DNA of 64,000 bases from Spinellus fusiger. Taxonomy: Eukaryota > Mucoromycota > Mucoromycetes > Mucorales > Phycomycetaceae. The first letter of the stretch is position 1, and every line of letters begins with the position of its first letter. This document shows, in pieces, positions 22,559 through 34,198 of this stretch. The DNA lies in the NCBI GenBank assembly GCA_025094145.1, contig JALLLS010000042.1:62001-126000 (forward strand), read 5' to 3'. The notes beneath the pieces are model-generated. The model did not search any database, was not told where the DNA came from, and saw only the letters and a program-made list of their open reading frames with translations. The position numbers and the translations under genes were made by a program.

Positions 22559-23560
22559 ATGTCTGTATCATCGAAAGCTGTAGAAAACTCCAGCAGAACC
22601 TACAAAATTTAGAGAGAGGATACTAACATTGAGATACGTTCAGCCACCCTCCATCAGGTACTGAGCCTGAGTTCTACACAGGCCGAGGCATCCACCTATT
22701 CAACGTGCCCACTCTCACTGTAGGGGACATAAATCATTTCAAGGAGACAGGCTTACTAATACCTTTAACCAAGAGTATTAGAAAGAGAAATATGGACAAC
22801 AGAGCCCTCTAATGGTTTAAAAGTATCTTGATGAAATGGGCTTTCATTCTTGCAGTCCAGTGGTGAAGCCTTTTTATTTATTTTTATTTTTATTTACAAA
22901 AAAGAATGGAAGCAAGACTTCAGTGGGCCTATGAGCACGTTAGTTAGACCCATGAGCAGTGGCATCAGATATTATGTTTTGATGAGTCCAGAGTCGAACT
23001 CATGAGTTATGACAGGGACACAAAAGTCATCAAGCAGTGTGGTACGGCCTTTGAGCCTAATAATGTTATAGAAACAAAGAAATTTGGAGGTGGTGGAGTG
23101 ATGGTTTGGGTTGTTTTGGTGGAGAGGGTTCTGGGAGATGGATTGTAGTGAAGGGTAGAATAAACTCTGGTAACTACATGGATGTATTGGGAGAAATCTA
23201 CTTCCATTGACTCAAACTTCTTTCTCCTAAACAGAGGGGTTGGTTACCGCCTACAGAAGAACAATGCTAGAACCCATACGAGTAAGGCAACCCAACGAGA
23301 GAGTAGTAAATGGTATAGTAATGCCTTTTTACTGGTTCTTACACTACTGATCTCAATCTAATTGATTATCTGTGGTCTTGATTGAAGATCATTAGGAAGA
23401 AAAAGAGGTTGTATTCTAGCAAATAAAAGTTAGAGACAGTCCTAATACTGGAATGAAGTAGAATATCAAAGGCAACAGACACCCTCATTTCCGGCATGGA
23501 GCAGAGATACCAAGGATGGTCACAGTGGTTATTAAATAATCTTACAAAAAACCAGTTCTA
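22559..23560 (+). pseudogene. Decayed Tc1-like transposase, relic 4
   Basis: Same family as relic 1 (12324-13367) but on the plus strand. An ATG at 22559 lies in the conserved context CTTATAATGTCT, shared with relic 1. Readable pieces include FDESRVELMSYDRDTKV (first catalytic aspartate, near 22980), GGGGVMVW, and a decayed second-aspartate block LQKNNARTHTSKA, where the aspartate has become asparagine. Frameshifts and stops are frequent. The 3' flank aligns with the reverse complement of the sequence beside relic 1 to about 23575. Confidence 0.75.
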
Positions 23561-23576
23561 TGTATTATAAACACTA

Positions 23577-25972
23577 CTATCTTTATCTATTAAAAGTTTT
23601 ACATTTCTATCTAATGAATGCATAAAATTATAACACTGTTAAGATAAAATATGAAATTTTTAAAAAGGAAATACACATTTAAAACTGTCGATTACATTCT
23701 GTTGGTCACTTTACAATTCCTCAATGCTACTTTAAAGCTTTTCGCCTCTTGCTGCTTTCATATTACACCTCTCTCTAGACTCTAACAGTTCTTTGCTCAT
23801 GTCTTTTCCATCAAAAAACCACTTTAGGCTTTGTTATTAGTATAGAAAAAGCACAGAGAAATTATTCTTGTTTTTTATTCTTTTTACCTTGGCGTCTTCT
23901 AGAATAGGTTTATCATTGATATTTCTTTCTTCAGAAATGTTTGACTAATTATTCACTTATATACCTTTCTTCCTCTAGTTAAGGATTAGCTTTTATTGTA
24001 TCAAATGGTGTTTACTATGAATCTTCATCGAAGCTGAAGCTGTTGTTGTTCCTTTTCTCCAATACTAAAAATAATCATTAATTCAATAAAATCAAGAGAA
24101 CCTATAACAATAGAACTGTGAGTAGACGGTGTGGGATAACCATCCTTGGCTTGATCCATGAAGTAGCCTCAAGGTAATTTCACAACATTTGTCATTTTTC
24201 TGACCTCCGCTGTGTGGCAGAAGTATAGCTGCTCTGGACACATCATTCAGTCTATAAAAGAAAAGCCCTCTCACGTATTGCATTGTTGTGTCACCTGTTG
24301 TGTTCCCATCCTTTTCAGTGCAAGACAGGCATCCTGCCAAGAAGACTATTCTCCAATGAATCTTATTATCAAGACTACGAAGGAGTCAGGAAGCAAATTT
24401 TATGGACTAGCTTTCTTATCTATCGCTTTGTTGTATCAAACTAGGACAGTAGCTTCTCCTAACAAAGGCCTACAAGCCTCCTACGATCTATTTTTGCCCA
24501 CTATTCCACTTGAAAAATTATTGTCAGCATAAACAGCCTTTTTGTTTGTTTGTTTGTTTGTATTCTTTATATTGATTAGACTAACATATCATGACGTATG
24601 GCACTCGGAATATAAAGTTGTATAGACCCAACAAAGAGAAGAAGCCTGTTCATTAGGAATATTACCTTCTAAAAGAAAGAAGAGAAACAGAAAATCACAC
24701 TTCAAATCACCGCCATCTGAAGAAATACCACCAAAGAAGAGGCTTTAATGGCCACACCACCAGGAAGAAAGGGTTAGTAGAGTCAAAAAATAAAAGCAAG
24801 TAGGCCTGCCCAGTTGTCTGCAGTGTAAAGGCGACTACCAAAATGCAAAGATCAACATCTGACAGTCAAGGTATTGCATAAAGAATAAATAAAGACTGGA
24901 CATTCTAGAAACCTCATATGGGACACTAACAAGAAAGAGCTACACTCTACACATACCAGCATAGATTACACGATTCAAATGGGATGCCTTTATGTGTCCA
25001 TGTCAGTCGCCTCGTTTGGAGGTGTATGCAAAAGGGGGAGGCTTTTCTTTATCAGAGACTACTCGTTTTGTTTTGTTTCTTTCTATTTTATCTGCACAAT
25101 AACCAATAATTTGGACTAGCATTCATTTGCTTATTGACAGAGGAGTGTTATTAAGGAGCGGCATAAAAATGGGAACCTCCCTGTCAGATGCATCTATGAC
25201 CTTGGACTCTTTCCCAGTATCAACATTTAGCTATTCAAATTCCTTTGAATGGTGATTATTGAACGAGTATGCTCTATTCCACATTTGATAATATCGGTTT
25301 GCTTTTGAGAGAGCTGTAACTAAGTATTTGAATTGTACTATTTATCACTTTACCAACACTCTTTCAATGTTCTTTAGAATAGTACAACCTATTGGTAATA
25401 GTGTTTACGTAGAAGATGTCTATTCACTTCAAGAGTGAGAAGGCTGTCATGACAAACAGGGGTTACTTTCTTACTATCTTTCTATCTGACCTTTTTATAA
25501 GACCATTGACCATTTTTATTTTTAGCCTTATTGAACCTATTCTACACCACCAGCTGTGGTGACTGTTTCTCCTTTGCAATTGTCATCATCTTTTGTTTTA
25601 TTTTGTTTTCTTCTCATAGATGACCATCCATGAGTTCTGTTGACATGGTGGATTTCATTGGCATCTATTCTAGACAGTATGCAATATCACTTAGGTTATA
25701 AAGAGTCTTTAGCAGGTCCATTCCTTTTCTTTTCTTTCTTGCTTTCTCTGTTTCTATGGGTGCACAGTGCTATTTTGTAGTGTGTTATTTATTTCCAGAC
25801 ATGGAGTATAGAATAAATGAGAGACACACCACACTTCATAGTCTTATGTTCGATTTGTCTGAGATCATTTCTACTGTCTGAATTTAAAGTAAAGGCGTCC
25901 TCTATGGACTGGAATGTCACGTGGAATAAGGACCAAAGCAATGTTCATCAAGACACCCCTTGTTCTATTCTC
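23577..25972. other. Intergenic, no firm gene
   Basis: Mostly AT-rich. At 24092-24532 overlapping ORFs of 82 (minus) and 106 (plus) codons occur in slightly GC-richer sequence. Neither has a recognisable domain, so a small gene there is possible but unproven. A (TTTG)n microsatellite lies at 24541-24560. Confidence 0.35.
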
Positions 25973-27962
25973 ATGTTCCTAGCCATACCTACAAGAGTAG
26001 CCTTTGTAAGGGCCACCACAGCAACAGCAGCAAGAGAATCCAACAGAAGAATAGTATCACTGAGAGTAGCCGACACTCGTTTGTTGGCTGGACATCCCAC
26101 CCCACTCTTCTGCAGACGTCCCTTCTTTGCCAGTGCTTATTGTAGTAAGTCCTCCCTCTGAGGATACCAACATGAAGATATCAGAGAAATAGACACATGA
26201 AGAAGCAAAGATACCAAGAAGAAAAGATAAAAGACCACTCACACTCGCCACTCCAGATGTAGAAGCAAGTCCCACAGCAGCAGCCGTCCCTCGTCCTGCC
26301 ACCATGTCCAATGAAGGCCAGGACACAAGGTAGGATGGCTTCCTTCTCTCCTTTCTCTCCTTTTTGTTGGCTTATACCAGTAGAGCGACTGAAATCAAAG
26401 ACGCCAAGCTCATATTTAACCAAGCATGGAAGAACATTGAAGACCACTACGGAAGAAGCAACCTCCATTTGCCACGCGAGTTTATCTTTCTAATGGGAGC
26501 ACCAGGGTACTTTTTCTTTTTCTTTTTCTTTCACTAGGCATAGATGACACTGACACCGACAACCCATCTATATACTCTATAAGATCAGGAAAAGGCACCC
26601 ACACCCCCTCTATTCTTAAAGCAAGAGGCATCACCAACCCTCCCATCTCCGTGTCACAGCTCCTCCAATCACCTGAATGCAAAGAGCTCATCAACCAGGG
26701 CCAGATGATTTCTGATCGTTATGTGATTGAGTTATTACTGCATGCCTTGTTGGACTGTGATCCTTCTGTGGGTGTGCTGGTGGATGGATTTCCACGCACA
26801 GACATCCAAGTGGAAGCACTTAAGATGCTCTATGATCACATGACAGAGCTTCGAAGAGAGTTTTGGAATACCGACAGGCGTGATCAATTCCCGTAAGCAG
26901 TGTGTTCTTGACAAGACTAGAAGACTAGAAGACTAGAGGATAGTCTGTAGGCTAATGCTGGGTGGAATAGTCGGCCTGTGTTTCGCATATGTGTGTTGTA
27001 TGTGGATGAGGAAATATCCATCCAGCGTCAATTGGCAAGAGGACGTTCCATCCGAGAGCACAATCTACAGGTGAAGAAAAGTGGACAGGGCGTGCTATGG
27101 GAGGAAAGAGTCACAGACAATGATGAGACAGTAGGTAGTAGTGGTTGGATAAGCAGTGAGATTCATGGGATAGATTATTCGTGAGCGATACACCATCTTC
27201 AAGGCGCACTATGGAGCCTTGCTGAAGATGTCCAAGATGTTCCCCTTTCGTAAGTAAGACAGAGGTATTGATGACTAAGGAGAAGGGGGGGCTTATAGAC
27301 TTGATCAATGCTACGGGCACGATCAAACAAGTCCTCCACATCATCCTCAAGGAATTCGAATACCAGTCCTCCCTTGAATTGGACCATGACACCTACGATG
27401 CCATCTCTCATATTCCAGTAGCCACCCAGATTGGCATCCATGCCAGACAAGTAAATAAACCCACCTCCACAGTGCACACTGCTAAAATGAGCTAGGATCT
27501 TATCAATAGATTACAGCACTATGAGGAATATGAGCCCTTGACAATGAAGTCAGCCATTGCCTTTATTGATGCTCACGTGATACCCCAGGTTCAGAGACAC
27601 TCGATTAGTGGTCATGCCAACATACGCACGTAAGTCTTCTTTGGGGTGACCAAGGCACCTCTACTGCAGCCATCAACCCCACCCACTGCTCTTTAGGGAA
27701 GATCCACAATTCAAAGACAGCCAGTTTGTCACCATCATCATGGATGTGCTGTCGGAACGTGGTTACCATGTCTCCTTTGATCACCGCATTCATCACGTGC
27801 CTGTACGCTTTCATTTAAAGACCGGTGCCATTGAGCTAAAAACGTAAGTCCATTCAAAGACAAAGACAACTGACGCCTGTTTCCTATAGCAACACTATTT
27901 ACATTTTAAACGTAGAATTCCCCAAGCACTATATTCGTCCATTAGAGCAAAAGTTTAGTTAG
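25973..27962 (+). CDS. Adenylate-kinase-like NMP kinase with C-terminal extension
   Basis: Ten exons by phase-checked splicing: 25973-26144, 26227-26329, 26381-26506, 26584-26892, 26971-27130, 27174-27249, 27299-27450, 27496-27629, 27697-27843, 27890-27962 (483 aa). The family transfers phosphate between ATP and a nucleoside monophosphate. Visible motifs are the P-loop GAPGSGKGT (131-139, split by an intron), SDRYVIELL, DGFPR (201-205), LARGR, and the LID-side series RVTDNDE...RERY. About 150 extra residues follow the kinase core and have no match I know. The N-terminal ~55 residues are rich in R and A, like a mitochondrial presequence, so a mitochondrial location is inferred. The acceptor of the second exon is weak. 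An alternative start at 26304, in the context GCCACCATGT, gives a 400-aa protein without the presequence. Confidence 0.82.
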
Positions 27963-28204
27963 TAACGAGGGTCACTTTTAAAGAGAGTCACTTGCATTGG
28001 AGAGTGGTATAAAGAGGTAGCATACTATAAAAGGCAAGGGTCTGCTGTTTTCATTCTCCGTCCACCTATGTCTCTAGTTCTCATTGGAGGGTCTTGTTTT
28101 TTTCTTCTTTTTTTTTCTTTTTTTTTCTTTTTCCTTGTTCTTGTTCTTTTTTCCTTGTTCTTTTTGTCTCTTGGTCTAGACGCACAAATAAAGATACATA
28201 CACT

Positions 28205-29738
28205 ATGGCATTGAAAAAGTCTTTGTTTGGTAGCAGCAACAGCAATAGCAACAGCAACAGCAAAGCCAACGCCGAGTCGAAACCCATGGGAGATGAGGCA
28301 CCCACTGAGAATGATATTGATGTGATGTCCATGCAGAATATAGAGCCCAGCACCAAAGGACAATTCAAGGACTTTCTCAAGACAGTGATTAGTTTTACAG
28401 GAGACTTATCTTCCTTGACTTGTCCCGCGTTCTTCCTCAATGGCCTCTCACTGCTGGAATACGGGTACATATACATGTGTCTCTATAGAATAGACACTCT
28501 TCTTATGGTTCAGTAGACTAACCGTGCTATAGAACCTACTGGGGAGATCATCCTACATGGTAATTGTCAACAGTTGTAGCCGAGCAGCCTGAATGCACTG
28601 ACTTATGTTCTCTTTCTATGGGGTTGGGTTGGTTAGTTTTACGGCGATTAGTCAGGCTACAGAAGCACAAGGTAGAGCAGGAGAACGAGAGACAAGTGGA
28701 GTTCTAAACACTCTGGAGAATAGAGCGTATGCTGGCTGTGACGCGTTGGTTCATGTCTACACTGTGGGGTAGTTATGCATCCCGGTGCACTCATGGATTG
28801 AATGAGAAGAAGCCCTACAATCCTATTCTGGGAGAGCAGTTCAAATGCAAGCTTGGAGAAGTGGCGTGTGTGTGTGAGCAGGTGTGCCATCACCCACCCA
28901 TTTCTGCCTTTTATCTTCAGGATGACAAAGCAGGTGTTTCTCTGAATGGCCACTGTAAGGATGAAGAAGGAGGGAGATGACCCAAGCGTCCTCTTTCTGT
29001 TTTGTTTACTTCTTTCTCTTGCTAGGCGGACAAAAGTCCAAGTTCAAGGGCACCTCCATTAAGATTGAGCAAGTAGGAAGAGCCGTGCTGCATGTCAAGG
29101 ATAAAAACGAACAGTTCCTCATTGATTTTCCTGATCTAATGATCCGTGGTGTACTCACAGGAGCTGCCTTTATTGAGTTGAGTGGTGTCTGTACAATCAT
29201 GTCGACCAGTGGAGCCAAGGCAGTCATTGAGTTTGTCCCCAAGCCATGGTTCAGTGGTGACTACCATCATATCAAAGGCACCATCAGCCACCAGGGCAAG
29301 GACTGGTATTCTCTCTCAGGCCGGTGGAGCCACCAGTCCTTCCACACACCCCTCCAGCCTGTCCAGGGAGAAAAGACACTGCTGTTTGATGCCGAGGCAG
29401 CCCCCATGGCCGACAGATGCACGCCTCCTTATGAGGAGCAGCTGGAGATTGACTCCCATCGTCTGTGGGGGAAGGTGTCAGACGCCCTCAAAGTCAAGGA
29501 CTTCCAGGCAGCCAATGTGGAGAAAACAAAGATTGAAGAGTGGCAGCGTAAAGTAAGAAAGGAGCGTGAAAGCTCGAGCACAGCATGGGAGCCCAGTCTG
29601 TTCACGTTCATCCACGACAAACAGACCCACAGCAGCTATGTTCAGAACACAGTGCAATTGAAGTCGTCCATGGTGGGGAAGCCGTACTTGGATGACGGCG
29701 CATGGGTCTATAACAAATCCCTCCACTTGACAGACTAG
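28205..29738 (+). CDS. KES1: Oxysterol-binding protein, short Kes1/Osh4 type
   Basis: Lipid-transfer protein of the ORP family. Short members exchange sterol and PI4P between membranes. Five exons: 28205-28464, 28533-28559 (only 27 bp), 28637-28671 (35 bp), 28724-28954 and 29026-29738, giving 421 aa (yeast Kes1 is about 434). After a Ser/Asn-rich N-terminus the ORD begins near residue 65 (FKDFLKTVISFTGDLSS). It shows ERMLAVTRWFMSTLWGS (108-124), KPYNPILGE (137-145) and the fingerprint at 159-166, read here as EQVCHHPP rather than the usual EQVSHHPP. KPWFSGDYHHIKG and GRW lie downstream. There are no PH or ankyrin domains. It ends 173 bp from the convergent TIM22 gene. The family is certain; the exact orthologue among Osh4-7 is not. 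Confidence 0.93.
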
Positions 29739-29911
29739 ATTTTTGTGTTTTTGTTTTTGTTGTTTACTTTTACATTTATATATACTGCTGTTTCTTATCC
29801 TCTCCCTTTTCTCCCTCTTTTCTCCTTGTTCTAATACCAACAAAATGAAGGTGACTTGAAAAATACAAACTACAAGAGATAAACAAAACAAAACAAAAAG
29901 TGGGTGGGCCT

Positions 29912-30523
29912 CTAATTGCGTCTCATGTACCAGTCAATGGCAGTGGAGAAGGCAGCAAATCCTGCGCATCCAAAGGCAGTGGCTTGGGGACCTGCCTTTG
30001 CCGCCAACACTCCACCCGTAAAACACCCTGCTGCCATACTGTTGTACAGATCATTCTTTGCTCTGTACTGGACACACTGCATAAGTGTCTCTGTGTTTTC
30101 CATGCCACTTACAGATTCAATACAGCACTCGGAGCCTGAATAGATGGCGCCCACCACAGCAAAGTTCTTTGCCATGGAATAGGAGCGAGTGCCCATGTCT
30201 TTGAAGGCTGTTTTTATTTGCTGCTTGGTGGTCTGCTGTGCCATTTTCTCGCTCACCGTGGGGCCAGCGTATTCAAAGGAGGACATGAAAAGACCAAAGG
30301 CACCGCCCATAACAAACCCTGGAGAGAGCAGCACACTTAGTCTCTATCCGCAGTCTGTCTCTATCCGCAGTCTATAAGGTAGGAGGAATTTACCTGCACC
30401 ACAGGACATGACCGTCTTGAAGGGACAGGACTCCATGGTGCTCTGTATCAAGGCAATGGTCTGCTTCTCCTGTTCTGTTGCTCCATTAGCATTGGCAATG
30501 CTGACACCTAAAGGACTCGCCAT
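29912..30523 (-). CDS. TIM22: Mitochondrial import inner membrane translocase subunit Tim22
   Basis: Channel subunit of the TIM22 complex, which inserts carrier proteins into the mitochondrial inner membrane. Two exons: 30394-30523 and 29912-30318, joined across a 75-bp intron (30319-30393), give 178 aa. The Tim17/Tim22/Tim23 region runs from about residue 33 ([19 protein letters not shown]) to the end. Hallmarks are [48 protein letters not shown] and [17 protein letters not shown]. Four hydrophobic Gly/Ala-rich helices are visible. The intron contains a short tandem duplication of a TCTATCCGCAGTC unit. Translation could also begin in frame at 30553, adding 10 residues. It is divergent from SWC5, 336 bp away. 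Confidence 0.95.
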
Positions 30524-30859
30524 GAAGAGAAAAGTGTTTACAAAGCAAGTCACGACATAGGAATGTGGAGTTTTAATTTTTAATTTTTATAAGTGGCCTT
30601 GGATGAATTCAAGCAAAGAAAGAAAGAAAGAAAGAAAGAAAAAAAAAATATTTTTTTTATTATTTCTTTTTCTTTCTTTGACTATTTCCCAAAACACTTT
30701 ATCTACTATTTTTATAGCACTCTTTTCTTCATCTATTCCTTGTTCTGATTGGTGGTTCTATTCTATAGCCTGGTCTTTTCCTTATTGCCCTGCTCTTCCT
30801 GAGAAAGAAAGAGTGTTTGTTATTTAAAAGAAAAAAGAAAAAAGAAAAAGATTCTCCCT
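30524..30859. promoter_or_regulatory. Shared TIM22/SWC5 divergent promoter region
   Basis: The two start codons face away from each other with 336 bp between them, so promoters of both genes must lie here or overlap. The region contains an (AAAG)n tract (30615-30640) followed by a poly-A/poly-T stretch, which is typically nucleosome-poor. No specific operator is recognised. Confidence 0.5.
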
Positions 30860-31974
30860 ATGCAGCCTCCATTGTCGCTCCGTACACAAGAGACACAAGC
30901 ACAAGAGGGCCTGTGTGATTTTGCATTTGACGATGATTCTGAGGATGATTCTGACTACACACCAGACTGTAAATATGATAACAATGAACACTAGAACACT
31001 AGAACACTAGAACATTTGGCTATTGAGGATTGATTCTCATCCACCCTCTTCTAAAAGGAGGGAGAAAAGAGAAAAAAAGAAAAAAGAAAAGACACAGCAT
31101 GGACTCACTTTTTCTATTGTTATTGTTGGTGGTGGTGTTGTTGGTGTTGTTTAGCTTTGGATTCTGACAATGAATCTTTGCCTGACAATGAATGCTTGCC
31201 TGATATGACGTGCTCTTCTCCTGCTTATAAGAGAAAGAGGGAAGAAAAAGACACATTTGACGTGACATCAAGGTAGAGTCGCTTCTTCATGGTAGAGTGT
31301 CTATGGATTGCACTGACATGTCTGTCTATCCATCTATTTATACTGTAAAAAAGATCTCTTTGTGAAAATGAGAAAAAGGCAAAGGTGGATGCCCTTTGGC
31401 AGGAGATGAACCTTCCTCGCACACCCTCACTGAAATCCACAATGAGTGTCCATAGGACTCCTGAAAACAGTCTATCCTCACCACCAACACCAACACCAGC
31501 AGCAGCAGCAGCCACTCTATCTGTACAGTCCCCTTCTCCTTTATTCTCCTCTGTCTCCTCCTCCTCCTCCTCACCACCACTACCACCCATACCATGTCAT
31601 AAAAAAAGAGTATCCACCGTCCTACGCCCAAAATCAGAACTGTCTGATCTTGTTTCACGCTACAACATCAAAGTCCCTAAAATGAATACATTGGAAAAGA
31701 GTCGGCTGGACTGGCAAGGCTATGTAGACAGAGAAGGCATTCGAGAGGATCTCAGATACCAGAACAAGGATGGGTAAGTGATGGGATGCCATTGACCAAG
31801 AAGATTTATCCTTCTTCCATGTCCATGTCCATGTCCATGTCCATGTCTATGTCTATATTTATATTTGCATGTAATAATTGAATTAGGTACATGGAGAAGG
31901 TGGCGTTTTTACAAAGAGTAGATGACAGACGGTTTCTACAGCTAAAAACAGGCCAACGTCTTTCTAAGAAATAG
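30860..31974 (+). CDS. SWC5: SWR1-complex protein Swc5 (BCNT/CFDP1 family)
   Basis: Chromatin-remodelling subunit; Swc5 helps the SWR1 complex exchange H2A for H2A.Z in the nucleus. Four exons: 30860-30968, 31155-31272, 31354-31773 and 31887-31974, giving 244 aa. The N-terminus is acidic (FDDDSEDDSDYTPD), as in the family, and likely contacts histones. The middle is Ser/Pro-rich low complexity. The C-terminal BCNT-C domain spans about 185-244, with NTLEKSRLDWQGYV, EGIREDL, QNKDGYMEKVAFLQRVDDR and a short basic tail. The last intron splits the NKDG-Y motif. Intron 1 contains a short CTAGAACA tandem repeat and intron 3 a TCCATG tandem repeat. Length is a little below the yeast protein (about 300 aa). 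Confidence 0.9.
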
Positions 31975-32856
31975 ACAGGTTGGGTGGAGAGAACTTATCT
32001 ACACGCGGTGTTGTCTTTTTTTTTTTCTTTTTTTTCTTTTTTTGAACATGCAAAATAATAGTAATAGTAATAGTAATAGTAAATAAAAAAGGCGGAATCT
32101 ACAGGCTCACTTGCACTCTCATAAAAAAAAAGGTGTTGAGATGGTCATTGTAGACTGTGGAATATAGACTGTGGAATAACATTTAAACAAAAGGAGAGCT
32201 CTTTAAAAGTCCAGTGGGATCTACAACACACACCCACACACCCACACACACACACACACACAGGCCAACCTTTTTTTTTCTTCCAATGATAAAGAATAAG
32301 AATGAGGTGAATTATTGTCTATTTTCTTATTATTATGATTCTATAAAAATGATTAAAAATAAGTAAGAAATATGAATGGAACACAGAAAAAAAGGAATCT
32401 AAAAAAGTAGAAAGCAATGAATAACATTATGAGATAGAAATTACTAAAAAGTAAAAAAGAGAAAACAGTACAAGTGTGGCATGAGAAAGAAAAAGAGAAA
32501 AAGGCCTATAAAAGCATAGGGGGTGTGTCATGAAGAGAAGGACTAGTAGAATAAAATGCAATGTATGAAGTAAATGCTGCTATGTACAATACAGAAAATA
32601 AGTGAAATTTCAAGGTGAGAATAAGTGAAATAAGAAAATAGGAAAAAGGGCATAGAGAAATAAGGATTCAATAAAGGTGTGCAAGTCTAAAAGAATAAAG
32701 TGTCTTGGTGTGAATCATGAAATAGAAATGTAGAGAGTATGTTGCTTTTTTTTCTTCATATTTTTTGTTTTTTGTTTTGTTTTTGTTTTGTTTGTTTTTT
32801 GTTTGTTTTTGTTTGTTTTTATCATTTTTCAAGGGGAGTCCCTCTAGTGTTAGGTG
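31975..32856. other. Intergenic with microsatellites
   Basis: No gene between SWC5 and the Zn2Cys6 gene, which converge here. It contains (AGTAAT)n at 32057-32085, a CA-rich dinucleotide tract at 32226-32262, and (GTTTT)n at 32760-32820 beside the terminator side of the Zn2Cys6 gene. Confidence 0.5.
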
Positions 32857-34198
32857 TTAAAGGCGTGTGGCCATAAAGTTCTGCCACAGAGCAGGGTTGT
32901 AAAGAGGGTCAGCCACTGGAGTTTTATCCATGAATTTGGAATTGGCTGTAGTAGACTCATTCAGCCAAAAGTGTGGATCTTCCATCATAGGGGGTGCACT
33001 ACGCTTCATGGATGGCTGCTGCTGGTAATGGTGGTGGTGAGATGTCTGAGAAGGAGGAGGGGCATAGTAAATGGGTTGTGTCATGGTGGGGTAGTTGTTA
33101 TTCTCCTTAGTCATTGCACTGACATTGTTGGAAAATGAAAAGGTGCAGGGTGTATTGCCCATAGGAATATTAAATGCATCCAAAGGCAAGGTATACAAAG
33201 AAGGATCATTCAATTCTAATGCACTCTGGTGTTGAGAAAGATAGGCAGCTGGATTCTGAGGCCACCAGCCTTCTGTTGGCAGAGCAGATGTGACATGATG
33301 AGCCTCCATGCCTCTCTGAGAGAATGCAAAGGAAACAGGAGAAGACGATTCAGCAAAGGCATTGTAGGCCTCATCACTCGAGGTGGAGCTGGAGAGAGGT
33401 GAGGACTGAGCAAGAGAGGGTGTGGTGCAGGACATGGGCTGGACATAGCCTGTGTCTAACATGGGCAGTGCATGGGCAAGAGCGCTTTCTTCAGAAGACA
33501 TGGAGTACACTCTGTGCTGCTGGTCTTCTAGCCAATGTGTGGTAGGCTCTTGCTTGGGTTCTCTTCTCTGAACCTGGGGTGGCGTATAGAGGGAGTTTGG
33601 CTGCCATTCATTTGCAACACAAGAGTCTAAATTAGACATAGTATCCACACGAAATCAGTCTTTGGTTACTATTGCCTATTTCTATTTTTATAGATGTGTA
33701 CCTTGATCGAATTGAGATGTATAAGACGACTGTCTTTGTCTCTTCTTGTAGGGGCCTCGCTTCATTCCCTTTTTACGCTCTTTACGCTCAGAGTTAGAAC
33801 AGGTGAGCGTGAGTCCGAGTTTAACGCAACGTTGACAAGGTCTTCCGTCATCACATTTCTTGCATGCTTTTTGGCAATTGACTATTTGTGAGTAAAGATA
33901 AAAAAGAAAGAGTGAGTCAAGTTCAAGTCAATCACTAGGATAGAAATTCTTTTGTACAACAAAATAGTCGATATTTATAAATAAATAAATAATAAATAAA
34001 TAAATAATTACCGCATGCATTCTTGACTTGTTTACGCTTTGTCTTTTCATTTTTTACATACATTGCAGTCATAGGTTGAAGAGGAGCTTCGGGAATTGCC
34101 ATGAGATGATTGGTAGTAGGTAGCAAGTAGGCATTGTCGAAGGCATAGGCCATTGCAGAAGAGGGGTGGTTGTAAACTGGAATTGAGTTGAACTGCAT
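32857..34198 (-). CDS. Zn2Cys6 fungal transcription factor (Ert1/AcuK-like DNA-binding domain)
   Basis: Nuclear DNA-binding regulator. Three exons: 34012-34198, 33702-33881 and 32857-33626, giving 378 aa. The zinc cluster uses Cys 62, 65, 72, 78, 81 and 90 (Cx2Cx6Cx5Cx2Cx8C). An extra cysteine at 69 sits where most relatives have lysine. The basic stretch at 95-113 (RKERKKGMKRGPYKKRQ) follows. NCQKACKKCDD with RKERKKG and KRGPYKKR resembles the Ert1/AcuK/Gsm1 group of carbon-metabolism regulators, but that assignment is inference. The remaining ~265 residues are Ser/Gln/Pro/His-rich with no middle homology domain and no PAS domain. The third-exon acceptor (AATTTAG) was chosen because upstream alternatives run into a stop. 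The upstream leader has a GTGTAGGT tandem repeat (34228-34268). Confidence 0.88.

Noticed and set aside
31020..31658. Minus-strand ORFs over SWC5 exons
   Set aside because: Overlap the BCNT-family exons; composition follows the CCTCCT/ACCACC repeats of the Ser/Pro-rich region.
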